Source: Aestuariivita boseongensis (GTDB taxonomy: Bacteria > Pseudomonadota > Alphaproteobacteria > Rhodobacterales > Rhodobacteraceae). Taken from it: a stretch of DNA of 34,601 nt. Below, one piece after another: positions 8,894 to 17,035 of this stretch. Made by a program: the position numbers and the translations under genes. The DNA lies in NCBI RefSeq assembly GCF_001262635.1, contig NZ_JXYH01000044.1, positions 1 through 34,601 on the forward strand, in the 5' to 3' direction. Below the pieces are notes generated by a model, which saw nothing but the letters and a program-made list of their open reading frames with translations, had not been told where the DNA came from and did not search any database. Position 1 is the first letter of the stretch. The number at the start of each line of letters is the position of its first letter.

Positions 8894-10270
8894 TCAGGTC
8901 CGAAACCGCAGGCGAAGGCGCTGGCCCAGGCGCAGCACGTCCATTTCGACCCGGCGGCCGGGATTGGTGAGCGCGCGGCGCAGGTCGCGCGGGGTGTCGA
9001 TCTCCTGACCATTGATCACCAGGGGTATGTCGCCCAGCCTGATACCCACGCGCCCGCCGAACTGACCCAGATCGGTAATCACCAGACCCTGCGCCGACAG
9101 CGGCAGGTTGTAATCGGCGATCACTGCCGGGTTGATCCGCTCGACGGTCAGGCCAGGCAGGATGGTGCGGTCGCTCAACGTGGTGGGATCGCGCGGGGGC
9201 ACATTGGGTGCGGCGATCATCGGCACGTCCAGCACCGCGACATCACCCGCGCGGAACCGGGTGATCTGCGCCGTTGCGCCAATGCCGCGCACGGACATGC
9301 GGAAAACCATTTCCGAGGGCGTGTTGACCTCAAGATTGTCGACATGGGTAATCACGTCACCCACCTGCAGACCGGCCTTGGCGAAGGGGCTTTCCGCATG
9401 CAGGTCCGAGATCACGATGCCCTGCGGCAGACCCAAACCGAGAGAGGCCGCAAGATCCGCATCGACCGGTTGCCCGGCCATGCCGGCCCAGGGGCGTTCG
9501 AAACGCGTCGCGCCCACTGTGGCCTGTTCGACGAACTGCGCGACCAGATTGGCGGGGATCGCAAAGCCGATGCCGTTCGACCCACCGGAACGACTGAGGA
9601 TCGAGGTGTTGATGCCGATCAGACGCCCGTTCACATCAATCAGCGCACCGCCGGAATTGCCCGGGTTAATGGGCGCGTCGGTCTGGATGAAATAGCCCCG
9701 TGCATTGCCCGAGGCCGCACCCGACCGCGCCAGTCCCGATACGATGCCCGAAGACACCGTCTGCCCCACGCCGAAGGGGTTGCCGATGGCCAGCACCAGT
9801 TCGCCCACTTCGACCCGGTCGCTGTCGCGCAAGGTGAGATAGGGCAAGTTTTCCGCACCTTCCAACTGAAGTATGGCAAGGTCGCTTTCCTGATCGCCCA
9901 GAAGGACTTGGGCGGAAAATTCGCGCCGGTCGGCAAGGACCACGCGGATATCGGTGGCCTGTCCAACCACGTGATAATTCGACACCACGATCCCGTCTGG
10001 TGACAGGATCACGCCGGATCCCAGCGAGTTCTGAACACGCGGGCGGGTAGAGCCGAAGCCGCGGAAAAACTCTTCGAAAAACGGGTCGCCCTGGAATGGG
10101 CTGGCGCGGCCGGGGCGGACGATGCGGGCATAGATATTGACGACTGCGGGCGCGGCTTCTTTTACCAGGGGCGCAAACCCAAGGGAAATTTCGGCCTGGC
10201 TTTGCGGCACGCGGGTCTCGGCGTATGCCGCCGTGGACAGCAAGAAACAGCAAAGGATCAAACGCAGCAT
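8894..10270 (-). CDS. degQ: Do-family periplasmic serine endopeptidase (DegP/DegQ-like)
   Basis: HtrA-type protease (458 aa) for periplasmic protein quality control. It has a signal peptide (MLRLILCCFLLSTAAYA), a trypsin-like domain with the triad His in SNYHVVGQ, Asp in ESDLAIL and Ser in NPGNSGGAL, followed by two PDZ domains (about residues 260-345 and 370-455; GLQVGDVITHVDN and IRLGDIPLVINGQ). The ATG at 10270 is preferred because AGGAG is 8 nt upstream; the codon just before is an in-frame TTG. It follows the rplQ terminator and heads the degQ-rarA-crcB-rluC run. DegP and DegQ cannot be separated from sequence alone. Confidence 0.9.
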   Translation of the reverse strand: MLRLILCCFLLSTAAYAETRVPQSQAEISLGFAPLVKEAAPAVVNIYARIVRPGRASPFQGDPFFEEFFRGFGSTRPRVQNSLGSGVILSPDGIVVSNYHVVGQATDIRVVLADRREFSAQVLLGDQESDLAILQLEGAENLPYLTLRDSDRVEVGELVLAIGNPFGVGQTVSSGIVSGLARSGAASGNARGYFIQTDAPINPGNSGGALIDVNGRLIGINTSILSRSGGSNGIGFAIPANLVAQFVEQATVGATRFERPWAGMAGQPVDADLAASLGLGLPQGIVISDLHAESPFAKAGLQVGDVITHVDNLEVNTPSEMVFRMSVRGIGATAQITRFRAGDVAVLDVPMIAAPNVPPRDPTTLSDRTILPGLTVERINPAVIADYNLPLSAQGLVITDLGQFGGRVGIRLGDIPLVINGQEIDTPRDLRRALTNPGRRVEMDVLRLGQRLRLRFRT

Positions 10271-10346
10271 CAAGGGTACTCCTGTTGCTTCACATATGGG
10301 TATGCGGGGCGCCTGTGGTCAATGCAAGAGCAGGTCTGGATGCGAA

Positions 10347-10372
10347 AAACCCCGCCATTTCTGGCGGGGTTT
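10347..10372 (-). terminator. rplQ: Intrinsic terminator after rplQ
   Basis: An 11-bp perfect stem (arms 10347-10357 and 10362-10372, loop of 4 nt) is followed on the minus strand by a T run (TTTTTCGC). It is 28 nt past the rplQ stop and 77 nt before degQ, so it closes the ribosomal transcript. The degQ promoter should lie in the remaining spacer; no clear one was seen. Confidence 0.85.
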
Positions 10373-10399
10373 CAATGACTTGGGCGAGGTGCGAAGAGC

Positions 10400-10825
10400 T
10401 TAATCTTCGGTTTCCATCGCCTCTTCTGCGGCGACGCGGGCCTTGTCGGCCGCACCTTTGGCGTCAACGTCGCGATCCACGAATTCGATGATCGCCATGG
10501 GCGCCATGTCGCCATACCGGAAGCCTGCTTTCAGGACGCGGACATAGCCGCCCTGACGGTCCGCATAGCGCGGGCCCAGCACGTCGAACAGTTTCGTAAC
10601 GTACTGATCTTCCTTGAGTTTAGATGCTGCCTGACGGCGCGCGTGCAGATCGCCGCGCTTGGCCAGCGTGATCAGTTTTTCAACGATCGGGCGCAGTTCT
10701 TTTGCCTTGGGCAGAGTTGTCTTGATTTGCTCATGTTCGATGAGCGAGCCGGCCATGTTGGAAAACAGAGCTTTACGGTGCTCATGTGTCCGGTTCAGGC
10801 GGCGGTAACCACGTGCGTGACGCAT
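10400..10825 (-). CDS. rplQ: 50S ribosomal protein L17
   Basis: Bacterial L17 (141 aa), a large-subunit protein near the exit tunnel. The N-terminus [20 protein letters not shown] and the following [26 protein letters not shown] are diagnostic. The C-terminus has a short acidic/Ala-rich tail ([20 protein letters not shown]), common in alphaproteobacteria. Last gene of the alpha block; separated from rpoA by a 158-nt spacer with a multi-hairpin repeat and followed by a strong terminator. Confidence 0.97.
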   Translation of the reverse strand: MRHARGYRRLNRTHEHRKALFSNMAGSLIEHEQIKTTLPKAKELRPIVEKLITLAKRGDLHARRQAASKLKEDQYVTKLFDVLGPRYADRQGGYVRVLKAGFRYGDMAPMAIIEFVDRDVDAKGAADKARVAAEEAMETED

Positions 10826-10900
10826 TTTTCAGTCTCCTTTTTGCCCTCTACGGGCTGTTTTGCTTTGTCCGGTTGGCGATGCGTGTCACCAACTCTCCTT

Positions 10901-10973
10901 GGGGCCTGACCCGGGACCTCGATGTCGCGCAGAGCAGCCCAGCCCTGCGAGACCCCGGATCAGGTCCGGGGTC
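10901..10973. repeat. REP/BIME-like palindromic repeat in the rpoA-rplQ spacer
   Basis: An imperfect palindrome at 10951-10973 (GACCCCGGATC, A, GGTCCGGGGTC) is followed leftwards by an imperfect inverted pair (10925-10935 with 10942-10950) and a second CCCGGG-centred half element (10901-10920). The composite of two outer palindromes and a middle hairpin resembles interspersed extragenic elements that I recall from Rhodobacteraceae. In the transcript it would fold into two or three hairpins between rpoA and rplQ. Copy number in the genome is unknown from this window. Confidence 0.65.
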
Positions 10974-10983
10974 GAAGACGCGC

Positions 10984-12000
10984 TTAGAACGCGTCTTCGA
11001 ATTTCTTGGCGAGATCCTCGATATTGTCGGGCGGCCAATCCTCGACATCCATGCCAAGGTGCAGACCCATGCCGCTGAGGACTTCTTTGATCTCGTTCAG
11101 CGACTTGCGGCCGAAGTTCGGGGTGCGCAGCATCTCGGCTTCGGTTTTCTGGATCAGATCGCCGATATAGACGATGTTGTCGTTCTTCAGGCAGTTTGCA
11201 GACCGCACCGACAGTTCCAACTCGTCCACTTTCTTCAAGAGAAGCGGGTTGAACTCGAGACCATCGTCTTCGTCCTGACGCGAGGCGCTTTCGGGCTCGT
11301 CAAAGTTCACGAAGATCGACAGCTGGTCCTGCAGGATACGCGCGGCAAAGGCCACGGCGTCGTCCGGGGTGACCGAGCCATCGGTGGTGATCTTCATGGT
11401 CAGTTTGTCATAGTCCAGAACCTGGCCCTCACGGGTGGGCTGGACGTCATAGCTGACCTTGGTGACGGGCGAATAGATCGCGTCGATCGGGATCAGGCCG
11501 ATGGGCGCGTCTTCGGGCTTGTTCTTGTCAGCCGAGACGTAGCCTTTGCCGGTGTTGACCGTCAGTTCCATGTAAACTTCGGCGCCATCGTCCAGGTGGC
11601 AGATCACGTGATCCTTGTTCAGGATCTCGATCCCTGCGGATTCCGAGATGTCGCCCGCGGTCACGACTGCGGGGCCTTTGGCGTTGATCGAGACACGCTT
11701 GGGGCCTTCGACATCCATACGGATGCGCACGCCTTTGAGGTTCAGAACGATGTCGGTGACGTCTTCACGCACACCGGCCACCGAGGAGAACTCGTGCAGG
11801 ACGTTGTCAATCTGGACGCTGGTGATCGCGGCACCCTGAAGCGAGCTCATCAGCACGCGGCGCAGAGCGTTGCCCAGGGTCAGACCAAAGCCGCGCTCCA
11901 GCGGTTCGGCGACAACGGTGGCTTGCTGCGCAGGGTTGTTGCCCGGCTTAACGTCAAGCTGGGTGGGTTTGATCAGTTCTGCCCAATTCTTATGGATCAT
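10984..12000 (-). CDS. rpoA: DNA-directed RNA polymerase subunit alpha
   Basis: Alpha subunit (338 aa) that nucleates RNA polymerase assembly and contacts activators and UP elements. The N-terminal dimerisation domain carries [22 protein letters not shown], and the C-terminal domain (about residues 250-330) has the helix-hairpin-helix region [21 protein letters not shown] with the DNA-binding Arg, plus [14 protein letters not shown]. The ATG at 12000 is chosen over an in-frame start at 12060: it begins the family N-terminus [10 protein letters not shown] and has an excellent GGAGGA site about 5 nt upstream. Confidence 0.97.
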   Translation of the reverse strand: MIHKNWAELIKPTQLDVKPGNNPAQQATVVAEPLERGFGLTLGNALRRVLMSSLQGAAITSVQIDNVLHEFSSVAGVREDVTDIVLNLKGVRIRMDVEGPKRVSINAKGPAVVTAGDISESAGIEILNKDHVICHLDDGAEVYMELTVNTGKGYVSADKNKPEDAPIGLIPIDAIYSPVTKVSYDVQPTREGQVLDYDKLTMKITTDGSVTPDDAVAFAARILQDQLSIFVNFDEPESASRQDEDDGLEFNPLLLKKVDELELSVRSANCLKNDNIVYIGDLIQKTEAEMLRTPNFGRKSLNEIKEVLSGMGLHLGMDVEDWPPDNIEDLAKKFEDAF

Positions 12001-12069
12001 GTAAGTCCTCCATTCCTGCTGCACCCCCATGTCCGTAAGGGCGAAGCTCCCGAGGTTCAAAAATGCGGA

Positions 12070-12098
12070 CTGGGGCCGTGCAGAACACGCGGCCCCAG
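12070..12098 (-). terminator. Terminator-like hairpin between rpsK and rpoA
   Basis: A perfect 9-bp GC-rich stem (arms 12070-12078 and 12090-12098) lies 15 nt after the rpsK stop. On the minus strand a run of five T follows about 7 nt beyond the stem. The U tract is too distant for an efficient terminator, so partial termination or RNA processing that separates rpoA from the ribosomal genes is more plausible. Function is inferred. Confidence 0.55.
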
Positions 12099-12113
12099 GT
12101 GGTCAAAAATGCC

Positions 12114-12503
12114 TTAGACGCGGCGGCGTTTGGGCGGGCGGCAGCCATTGTGGGCGATCGGGGTCACATCACGGATCGAGGTGATGTTGAAGCCGACAGC
12201 CGCCAGGGCGCGCAGCGCGCTTTCACGACCGGAACCGGGGCCCTGCACTTCAACTTCCAGCGTTTTCACGCCGTGGTCTTGTGCCTTGCGGCCTGCATCT
12301 TCTGCAGCCAGCTGAGCCGCGTAAGGTGTCGATTTCCGCGAGCCTTTGAAGCCCATGGTGCCGGCGGACGACCACGAGATCGCGTTGCCCTGCACGTCGG
12401 AGATCAGGATTTTGGTGTTGTTGAAGGTCGAGTTCACATGCGCCACACCGGCGGCGATGTTCTTGCGGACCTTTTTCTTTGTGCGTGTCTTATCACGTGC
12501 CAT
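12114..12503 (-). CDS. rpsK: 30S ribosomal protein S11
   Basis: S11 (129 aa), a platform protein of the small subunit near the 3' end of 16S rRNA. The N-terminus [20 protein letters not shown], then [35 protein letters not shown] and the C-terminal [17 protein letters not shown] are diagnostic. It begins 15 nt after rpsM and is separated from rpoA by 113 nt carrying a stable hairpin. Confidence 0.98.
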   Translation of the reverse strand: MARDKTRTKKKVRKNIAAGVAHVNSTFNNTKILISDVQGNAISWSSAGTMGFKGSRKSTPYAAQLAAEDAGRKAQDHGVKTLEVEVQGPGSGRESALRALAAVGFNITSIRDVTPIAHNGCRPPKRRRV

Positions 12504-12518
12504 TGGTCAGGTCCCCTC

Positions 12519-12887
12519 TTACTTCTTCTTACCGGCGATGGCCTTTGCGGGGCCTTTGCGGGTACGTGCGTTGGTGTGGGTGCGCTGACCGCGGACCGGC
12601 AGGTTACGACGGTGGCGCAGGCCACGGTAGCAGCCCAGGTCCATCAGGCGTTTGATGTTCATCTGCACGTCGCGGCGCAGGTCGCCTTCGACGGTGTAGT
12701 TGGCGTCGATATGTTCGCGGATGGCGAGCACTTCGGCGTCGGAGAGTTCGTTCACCCGGCGGGTCTGGTCGATGCCAACGGCGTCACAGATCGCCTTGGC
12801 CGAGGTGTTTCCGATACCGGTGATATAGGTGAGGGCGATAGGTACCCGCTTTGCAGTGGGGATGTTTACGCCGGCAATACGTGCCAC
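12519..12887 (-). CDS. rpsM: 30S ribosomal protein S13
   Basis: S13 (122 aa), a head protein of the small subunit that contacts the P-site tRNA and the B1 bridges. Diagnostic blocks are [40 protein letters not shown] and the C-terminal [18 protein letters not shown]. The start codon is GTG at 12887, with AAAGGA upstream; no better ATG fits the conserved N-terminus. It opens the rpsM-rpsK-rpoA-rplQ block behind a 190-nt spacer with a promoter candidate and hairpins. Confidence 0.97.
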   Translation of the reverse strand: MARIAGVNIPTAKRVPIALTYITGIGNTSAKAICDAVGIDQTRRVNELSDAEVLAIREHIDANYTVEGDLRRDVQMNIKRLMDLGCYRGLRHRRNLPVRGQRTHTNARTRKGPAKAIAGKKK

Positions 12888-13036
12888 GTGGAATATCCTT
12901 TCGTCGCGAACCCGTGATCCCGGGTCCTTTTTTCACAACTATGGCCCGAGGGGCAAAGCCGCCGGGCCGCGATTTGAGGTAGTCTGCCAGATACGGGAGC
13001 GACCCGCGCTGACGTCATGATTCTCGTTACCGAGAT
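12888..13036 (-). promoter_or_regulatory. Candidate structured leader RNA of rpsM (alpha block)
   Basis: Minus-strand leader of about 150 nt before rpsM. Four inverted repeats are visible: 13022-13035 (5 bp closing a GUAA tetraloop), 12994-13006 (4 bp), 12943-12968 (6 bp outer stem GGCCCG with an inner GGC/GCC) and 12910-12925 (5 bp, ending 9 nt before the AAAGGA ribosome site). In E. coli S4 represses the alpha operon through a pseudoknot here, but I see no direct match to that motif. rpsD (S4) is not in this window. Confidence 0.45.
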
Positions 13037-13041
13037 GGGGC

Positions 13042-13070
13042 TATCTATGGGGGATCGCTCGGTGCGTCAA
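13042..13070 (-). promoter_or_regulatory. Candidate sigma70 promoter for rpsM-rpsK-rpoA-rplQ
   Basis: Minus strand: TTGACG (13065-13070), 17-bp spacer, TAGATA (13042-13047). A perfect TTGACA also overlaps the stop codon of the upstream gene (13076-13081) but has no good -10 at normal spacing. The predicted start near 13036 puts a GNRA-loop hairpin at the very 5' end of the message. Confidence 0.45.
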
Positions 13071-13077
13071 CCCTTTG

Positions 13078-13446
13078 TCAAGGGGTTTTGTAACCCCAGC
13101 GTGAACAAGGGAAATAATAGTCCGGCAGAGGATTGGCCCCATCGGCCCAGATCTGCACCCGACCCTGCGCATTGACCGAAACGGAAAAGCCCATGGTCCA
13201 TTGCCTGGCACCATCGTCGCATTGCGCGGTCAGGCGCGTCTCGAGGCCGGGTTCATAGGTTTGCTCGCCGGTTTCCCAGAAGCAGGCGGCCCAATGCGCC
13301 TCGATCCCTTGCGGGGTCAGGTAGGCGGTGCCGGCCAGTTCCTGTTCGGCATCCGGCGCGTTGCAGAAACCGGGGTTGTTCAGAAAGGTTTCGGCCGAGG
13401 CGGCAGAGGCAAAGAAGACAGCGGGGATCAGGCAGAGGCGCATCAT
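13078..13446 (-). CDS. Small secreted protein of unknown function
   Basis: I do not recognise this 122-aa protein. It begins with a clear signal peptide (MMRLCLIPAVFFASAASA, cleavage probably before ETF). The mature part is about 103 residues with four Cys at approximate positions 28, 55, 76 and 113, compatible with two disulfides in the periplasm, and is rich in Trp and aromatic residues (AHWAACFWETGEQTY, PDYYFPCSRWGYKTP). It sits 4 nt after adk on the same strand, so it is probably co-transcribed with secY-adk, in a place where adk is usually followed directly by rpsM. Start at 13446 or 13443 (two Met codons). Confidence 0.75.
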   Translation of the reverse strand: MMRLCLIPAVFFASAASAETFLNNPGFCNAPDAEQELAGTAYLTPQGIEAHWAACFWETGEQTYEPGLETRLTAQCDDGARQWTMGFSVSVNAQGRVQIWADGANPLPDYYFPCSRWGYKTP

Positions 13447-13450
13447 GCGC

Positions 13451-14095
13451 TTAGCCTAGCACCGCCTTGATTTCGGCGGCAACTTCGTCGATTTCACCCA
13501 GGCCATTCACAGAGGTCAGATCGCCCTTGGCATAGTAATAGCCGATCAGCGGGGAAGTCTGTTTGTAATAGGCCATGAGCCGGGTGCGCAGGCTGTCTTC
13601 ATTGTCATCCGCGCGGCGGGTGAATTCGGTACCGCCGCAGTTGGAGCATTTGCCGTCCGCCGGAACGGGTTTGGTGATGTCGTTATAGACTTCGCCGCAG
13701 CTTGCGCAGGTTGACCGCGCGGTGATGCGGGCCACCAGCACGTCATCATCGACGGACATTTCGATGACGGCATCCAGCGTTTCGTTCAGTTCGCTCAGCA
13801 GATTGCCCAGCGCGTCGGCCTGGGCCAGCGTGCGGGGGAAGCCGTCGAAGATATAACCGCCTTCGGCCCCGCCAGTGGTGAGCTGTTCGCGGATCAGGCC
13901 GATAACGATCTCGTCGGTAACCAGGTCGCCACGGTCCATGACATCGGCGACGATCTTGCCCATCTCGGTACCCGAGGTGCGGGCGGCGCGCAGCATGTCC
14001 CCGGTGGAGAGTTGCACCATGTTGCGTTCATCAACCAGGCGGCGCGCTTGCGTGCCTTTACCGGCCCCCGGAGGCCCAAGCAGAATAATATTCAT
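13451..14095 (-). CDS. adk: Adenylate kinase (zinc-lid type)
   Basis: Adenylate kinase (214 aa), converting AMP and ATP to two ADP. The P-loop is [11 protein letters not shown], the AMP-binding region contains [11 protein letters not shown], and [13 protein letters not shown] is the second signature. The LID domain has a Cys4 cluster (CASC ... CSNC, residues about 130-153), typical of zinc-stabilised lids common in Gram-positives and present in some alphaproteobacteria. Its start overlaps the secY stop by 4 nt, the canonical spc-operon arrangement. Confidence 0.97.
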   Translation of the reverse strand: MNIILLGPPGAGKGTQARRLVDERNMVQLSTGDMLRAARTSGTEMGKIVADVMDRGDLVTDEIVIGLIREQLTTGGAEGGYIFDGFPRTLAQADALGNLLSELNETLDAVIEMSVDDDVLVARITARSTCASCGEVYNDITKPVPADGKCSNCGGTEFTRRADDNEDSLRTRLMAYYKQTSPLIGYYYAKGDLTSVNGLGEIDEVAAEIKAVLG

Positions 14096-15459
14096 CGACG
14101 TGCTGGTGCCTTCTTGCGTTTCTTGGCGCCATCACGCTTGCCGCGCAGCTGGCTTTTTTCGATCAGGCCCTCGTATTGGTGGGCCAGAAGGTGGCTTTGC
14201 ACCTGTTGGATCGTGTCCATGGTCACCGACACGACAATCAGGACCGAGGTGCCGCCGAAGAAGAAGGGAATGCCCAATTCGGCGCGCACGATCTCGGGCA
14301 GGACACAGACCAGCGCGAGATAGGCGGAGCCGAGAACCAGGATGCGGTTGACCACATATTCCAGATATTCGGCCGTCTTCTTGCCCGGGCGGATACCGGG
14401 GACAAAGCCGTTTTGCTTCTTCAGGTTGTCGGCCACGTCATCGGGTTTGAACGACACGTTGAACGTATAGAAATAGGTGAAGAAGACGATCATCAGCGCG
14501 AAGAACAGCAGATAGAGCGGCTGGCCCGGCCCGAAATAGGCCAGAAGCGTCGACATCACAGGGCCTGAGCTTTCGCCCGAAAACGTGCTGATGGTGATCG
14601 GCAGCAGCAGCAGGGAGCTGGCGAAGATCGCGGGGATCACGGAGGCGGGGTTCACCTTGACCGGCAGGTGGCTGGAGCCGCCGTCATAGACCTTCATGCC
14701 CACCTGACGGCGGGGGTACTGGATGTGGATCTTTCGGAGTGCCCGTTCCATGAACACCACGAAGGTGATCGCCACGATGACCATCAGGATCACACCGATG
14801 ATCACGGCAGGCGACAGCGCGCCGGAGCGGCCGGAGGCCAGGAATTGCGCCAAGGACGACGGCAGTTCGGCGATGATGCCCACAAAGATGATGAGCGAGA
14901 TGCCGTTGCCCACGCCGCGCGCGGTGATTTGCTCACCCAGCCACATGAGGAACATGGTGCCGCCCACCAGCGTGATCATGCAGCTGAGGCGGAAATAGAG
15001 GCCCGGATCGGTGGCCAGATCGCCCGCTTCGAGCGACACAGCAAGGCCGTAAGACTGCACCGTGGCCAGCGCCACCGTGCCATAGCGTGTGTATTGGTTG
15101 AGCTTTTTGCGGCCCTGCTCACCCTCTTTCTTCAGCTGTTCAAGGGCGGGCACCATGGCCGCCAGCAGCTGAACGATGATCGAGGCCGAGATATAGGGCA
15201 TGATGCCCAACGCAAAGATACCCATCCGGCCCAAAGCGCCGCCGGTGAACATCGAGACCATGCCGCCGATGCCCTGGCCTGCCTGCTCCATAAATTCCTG
15301 AAGCGCGACACCGTCGATGCCCGGAACCGGAATAAAGGTGCCAAGGCGATAAACGATGAGCAAACCAAGCGTGAACAGGATGCGATTGCGCAGGTCGGTG
15401 GCTTTGCCCAGCGACGACCAGCTTGTATTCGCGGCCATTTGTTCGGCGGCTGATACCAT
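14092..15459 (-). CDS. secY: Preprotein translocase subunit SecY
   Basis: Channel subunit (455 aa) of the Sec translocon with about ten membrane spans. Conserved blocks are [20 protein letters not shown] in TM1, the plug region [30 protein letters not shown], and the cytoplasmic C5-loop region [15 protein letters not shown]. The basic C-terminal tail is [20 protein letters not shown]. The ATG at 15459 matches the family N-terminus ([14 protein letters not shown]); an in-frame start 7 codons upstream is less likely. The gene is separated from rplO by 109 nt containing two hairpins and is coupled to adk by a 4-nt overlap. Confidence 0.97.
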   Translation of the reverse strand: MVSAAEQMAANTSWSSLGKATDLRNRILFTLGLLIVYRLGTFIPVPGIDGVALQEFMEQAGQGIGGMVSMFTGGALGRMGIFALGIMPYISASIIVQLLAAMVPALEQLKKEGEQGRKKLNQYTRYGTVALATVQSYGLAVSLEAGDLATDPGLYFRLSCMITLVGGTMFLMWLGEQITARGVGNGISLIIFVGIIAELPSSLAQFLASGRSGALSPAVIIGVILMVIVAITFVVFMERALRKIHIQYPRRQVGMKVYDGGSSHLPVKVNPASVIPAIFASSLLLLPITISTFSGESSGPVMSTLLAYFGPGQPLYLLFFALMIVFFTYFYTFNVSFKPDDVADNLKKQNGFVPGIRPGKKTAEYLEYVVNRILVLGSAYLALVCVLPEIVRAELGIPFFFGGTSVLIVVSVTMDTIQQVQSHLLAHQYEGLIEKSQLRGKRDGAKKRKKAPARR

Positions 15460-15480
15460 GAACGAGGTCTCTCTTATCAA

Positions 15481-15518
15481 AACGCCGCCCGGAGCCGTTT
15501 TCCGGCACGGGCGGCGTT
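15481..15518 (-). terminator. Large hairpin between rplO and secY
   Basis: Arms 15481-15491 and 15508-15518 form a perfect 11-bp GC-rich stem, with an inner 4-bp stem (15494-15497/15503-15506). On the minus strand TTTTGATAAG begins at the end of the right arm, so the T tract is short. It lies about 20 nt before the secY start, too close to be a full terminator for an operon that must make SecY. Partial attenuation or processing is likely. Confidence 0.55.
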
Positions 15519-15540
15519 AACGGAAAACTGATGCTTATGT

Positions 15541-15557
15541 AGGCGGCTGAGCCGCCT
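15541..15557. repeat. Small palindrome after rplO
   Basis: A perfect inverted repeat, AGGCGGC-TGA-GCCGCCT, preceded by GT. With its leading GTAGG it resembles the GTAGGGYGGG repeats at 17015 and 21745, though it is shorter. It is 11 nt from the rplO stop. Confidence 0.45.
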
Positions 15558-15568
15558 GTCACAAGCCG

Positions 15569-16042
15569 TTACTCGGCCGCAGCCGTGTTTGTGACCGTCA
15601 GTGAGCCGCCCGCTTTTTCCACCGCTGCGACGGCGGATTTGGACGCGCCTGTCACTTCGATGTTCAGTTTCGCGGTCACGTCGCCTTTGGCCAGAACGCG
15701 GATACCGTCCAGTTTCCGGCGCACCAGGCCGCTTTCGACCAGCGCATCTTCGGTGATGGCGGCTTTGGCGTCGAGTTTCTTCGCGTCGACGAATTTCTGG
15801 ATTAGGCCCAGGTTCACAACAGCATATTTCTTGGCGTTGGGCTTGTTGAAGCCACGCTTGGGGAGCCGTTGGTAGAGGGGCATTTGGCCGCCTTCATACC
15901 CGTTGATGGCCACGCCCGAGCGGGATTTCTGACCCTTGATACCGCGACCGGCGGTCTTGCCCATGCCCGAGCCGGGGCCACGGCCAACGCGCTTGCGTTT
16001 CTTGGTTGCGCCGGGATTGTCGCGCAGTTCATTCAGTTTCAT
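15569..16042 (-). CDS. rplO: 50S ribosomal protein L15
   Basis: L15 (157 aa), a late-assembling large-subunit protein. The N-terminal [20 protein letters not shown] and the Gly-rich [21 protein letters not shown] block are diagnostic, followed by [15 protein letters not shown]. It restarts the spc genes after the roughly 4.8-kb third insert, on its own strand behind a divergently placed VWA gene, so it must have its own promoter within 16043-16297. Confidence 0.97.
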   Translation of the reverse strand: MKLNELRDNPGATKKRKRVGRGPGSGMGKTAGRGIKGQKSRSGVAINGYEGGQMPLYQRLPKRGFNKPNAKKYAVVNLGLIQKFVDAKKLDAKAAITEDALVESGLVRRKLDGIRVLAKGDVTAKLNIEVTGASKSAVAAVEKAGGSLTVTNTAAAE

Positions 16043-16137
16043 GTCGCTTCTCCTTCGCCGGATGTGACCCCGAAGCGTATTGGGTCAACCACGGCATTTC
16101 TTGGTTTTCGTGAATCGGGCCATTTGGCCACCGGTGG

Positions 16138-16166
16138 CGTATAGACGCCTTGCCCTGCGCGATCAA
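16138..16166 (-). promoter_or_regulatory. Candidate sigma70 promoter for rplO-secY-adk
   Basis: Minus strand: TTGATC (16161-16166), 17-bp spacer, TATACG (16138-16143). A start near 16131 would give a leader of about 90 nt before rplO. The neighbouring gene upstream reads in the opposite direction, so a promoter in this 255-bp spacer is required by the layout. A second TTGACC at 16083-16088 is too close to the start codon to be used. Confidence 0.45.
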
Positions 16167-16297
16167 GTGCGAACCCTTCGGCACTTTTTCCGGGCAACGC
16201 ACTGCCGGTCTGGCGGCGCATTCCGTATTTGGAAAGAGAAGAAGCCGAGGGTGATTGTCGATTGATCCACGCGGCCCAAGGGTGGCAAGGTTGAATC

Positions 16298-17023
16298 ATG
16301 CGCGCTTTGTCCCTTCTTGCGGCCGCTGCAGTGATGACGGCCAGTGCCACGGCTATTCCGGCGGCTCCGGGCTGTTCGACGGATGCGATGCTGGTTTTTG
16401 ATGGATCGGCGTCCATGAATGAGGTGGGGTTTGATGTGTCGAAACCAACGCGGATCGTCGAGGCGCGGCAGGCGATGCGCGATGCGATGCCGGATATTGC
16501 GCCGTTTCGGCGAGTGGGGTTGTTGGTTTATGGCCCCGGCGAAAGGGATGCCTGCGGGAATATTGATCTGCGGTTCGGGCCGATTGCGGATGCGGCGACC
16601 CCGATCATTGATGCGGTTGAGGATCTGGTGCCCAAGGGGCTGACGCCTTTGGCGGCCTCGGTCCGTCAGGCGGCGGAGGCTTTGGATTATCGGCGCGCAC
16701 CCGGGATTGTTGTGCTGGTCACGGATGGGAATGAGACCTGTGGCGGGCGGCCGTGTGCCCTGGGCGATGCGCTGGCGCGGGAGGCCGCGGATCTGACCGT
16801 TCATGTGATCGGGTTCAAGGTGGTTGTGGATTTCTTCAGCTGGGACAACCCCGAACAGCAGAGTTACGAGGACGGCAACACCGTCGCCAAGTGTTTGGCC
16901 GATCGGACGGGAGGTATGTATGTGTCGACCGAGACGGTGGATGAGCTGGCCGATGCGCTGCGCGTGACGATGGGATGCGCGTTGATCGGGCGTTCGGAGG
17001 GTGTCGGCCGGGCAGCGGGATAA
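16298..17023 (+). CDS. Secreted von Willebrand factor type A domain protein
   Basis: Exported single-domain VWA protein (241 aa). A signal peptide (MRALSLLAAAAVMTASATA) precedes a VWA fold with an intact MIDAS: DGSAS at residues 35-39, Thr in GLTPL (about 116) and Asp in LVTDGNETC (143), so divalent-metal-dependent ligand binding is expected. Six Cys are present, suggesting disulfides in the periplasm. The partner is unknown. First gene of insert 3, on the plus strand, divergent from rplO. Its TAA stop at 17021-17023 lies inside a palindromic repeat, so the last residues may be derived from that element. Confidence 0.82.
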   Translation: MRALSLLAAAAVMTASATAIPAAPGCSTDAMLVFDGSASMNEVGFDVSKPTRIVEARQAMRDAMPDIAPFRRVGLLVYGPGERDACGNIDLRFGPIADAATPIIDAVEDLVPKGLTPLAASVRQAAEALDYRRAPGIVVLVTDGNETCGGRPCALGDALAREAADLTVHVIGFKVVVDFFSWDNPEQQSYEDGNTVAKCLADRTGGMYVSTETVDELADALRVTMGCALIGRSEGVGRAAG

Positions 17024-17035
17024 ATCCCGCCCTAC
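17015..17035. repeat. GTAGGGCGGG palindromic repeat at a convergent gene junction
   Basis: Read on the minus strand it is GTAGGGCGGGATTTATCCCGC: a GCGGGAT/ATCCCGC palindrome with a GTAGG head. It contains the TAA stop of the plus-strand VWA gene (17021-17023) and the TAG stop of the minus-strand isomerase (17032-17034). It shares head and layout with the pair at 21745-21797. It may also act as a bidirectional transcript end. Confidence 0.7.

Noticed and set aside
16039-16416. 125-codon minus-strand frame running into the rplO start
   Set aside because: It begins antisense to the VWA gene, has no recognisable features and overlaps the likely rplO promoter and leader.
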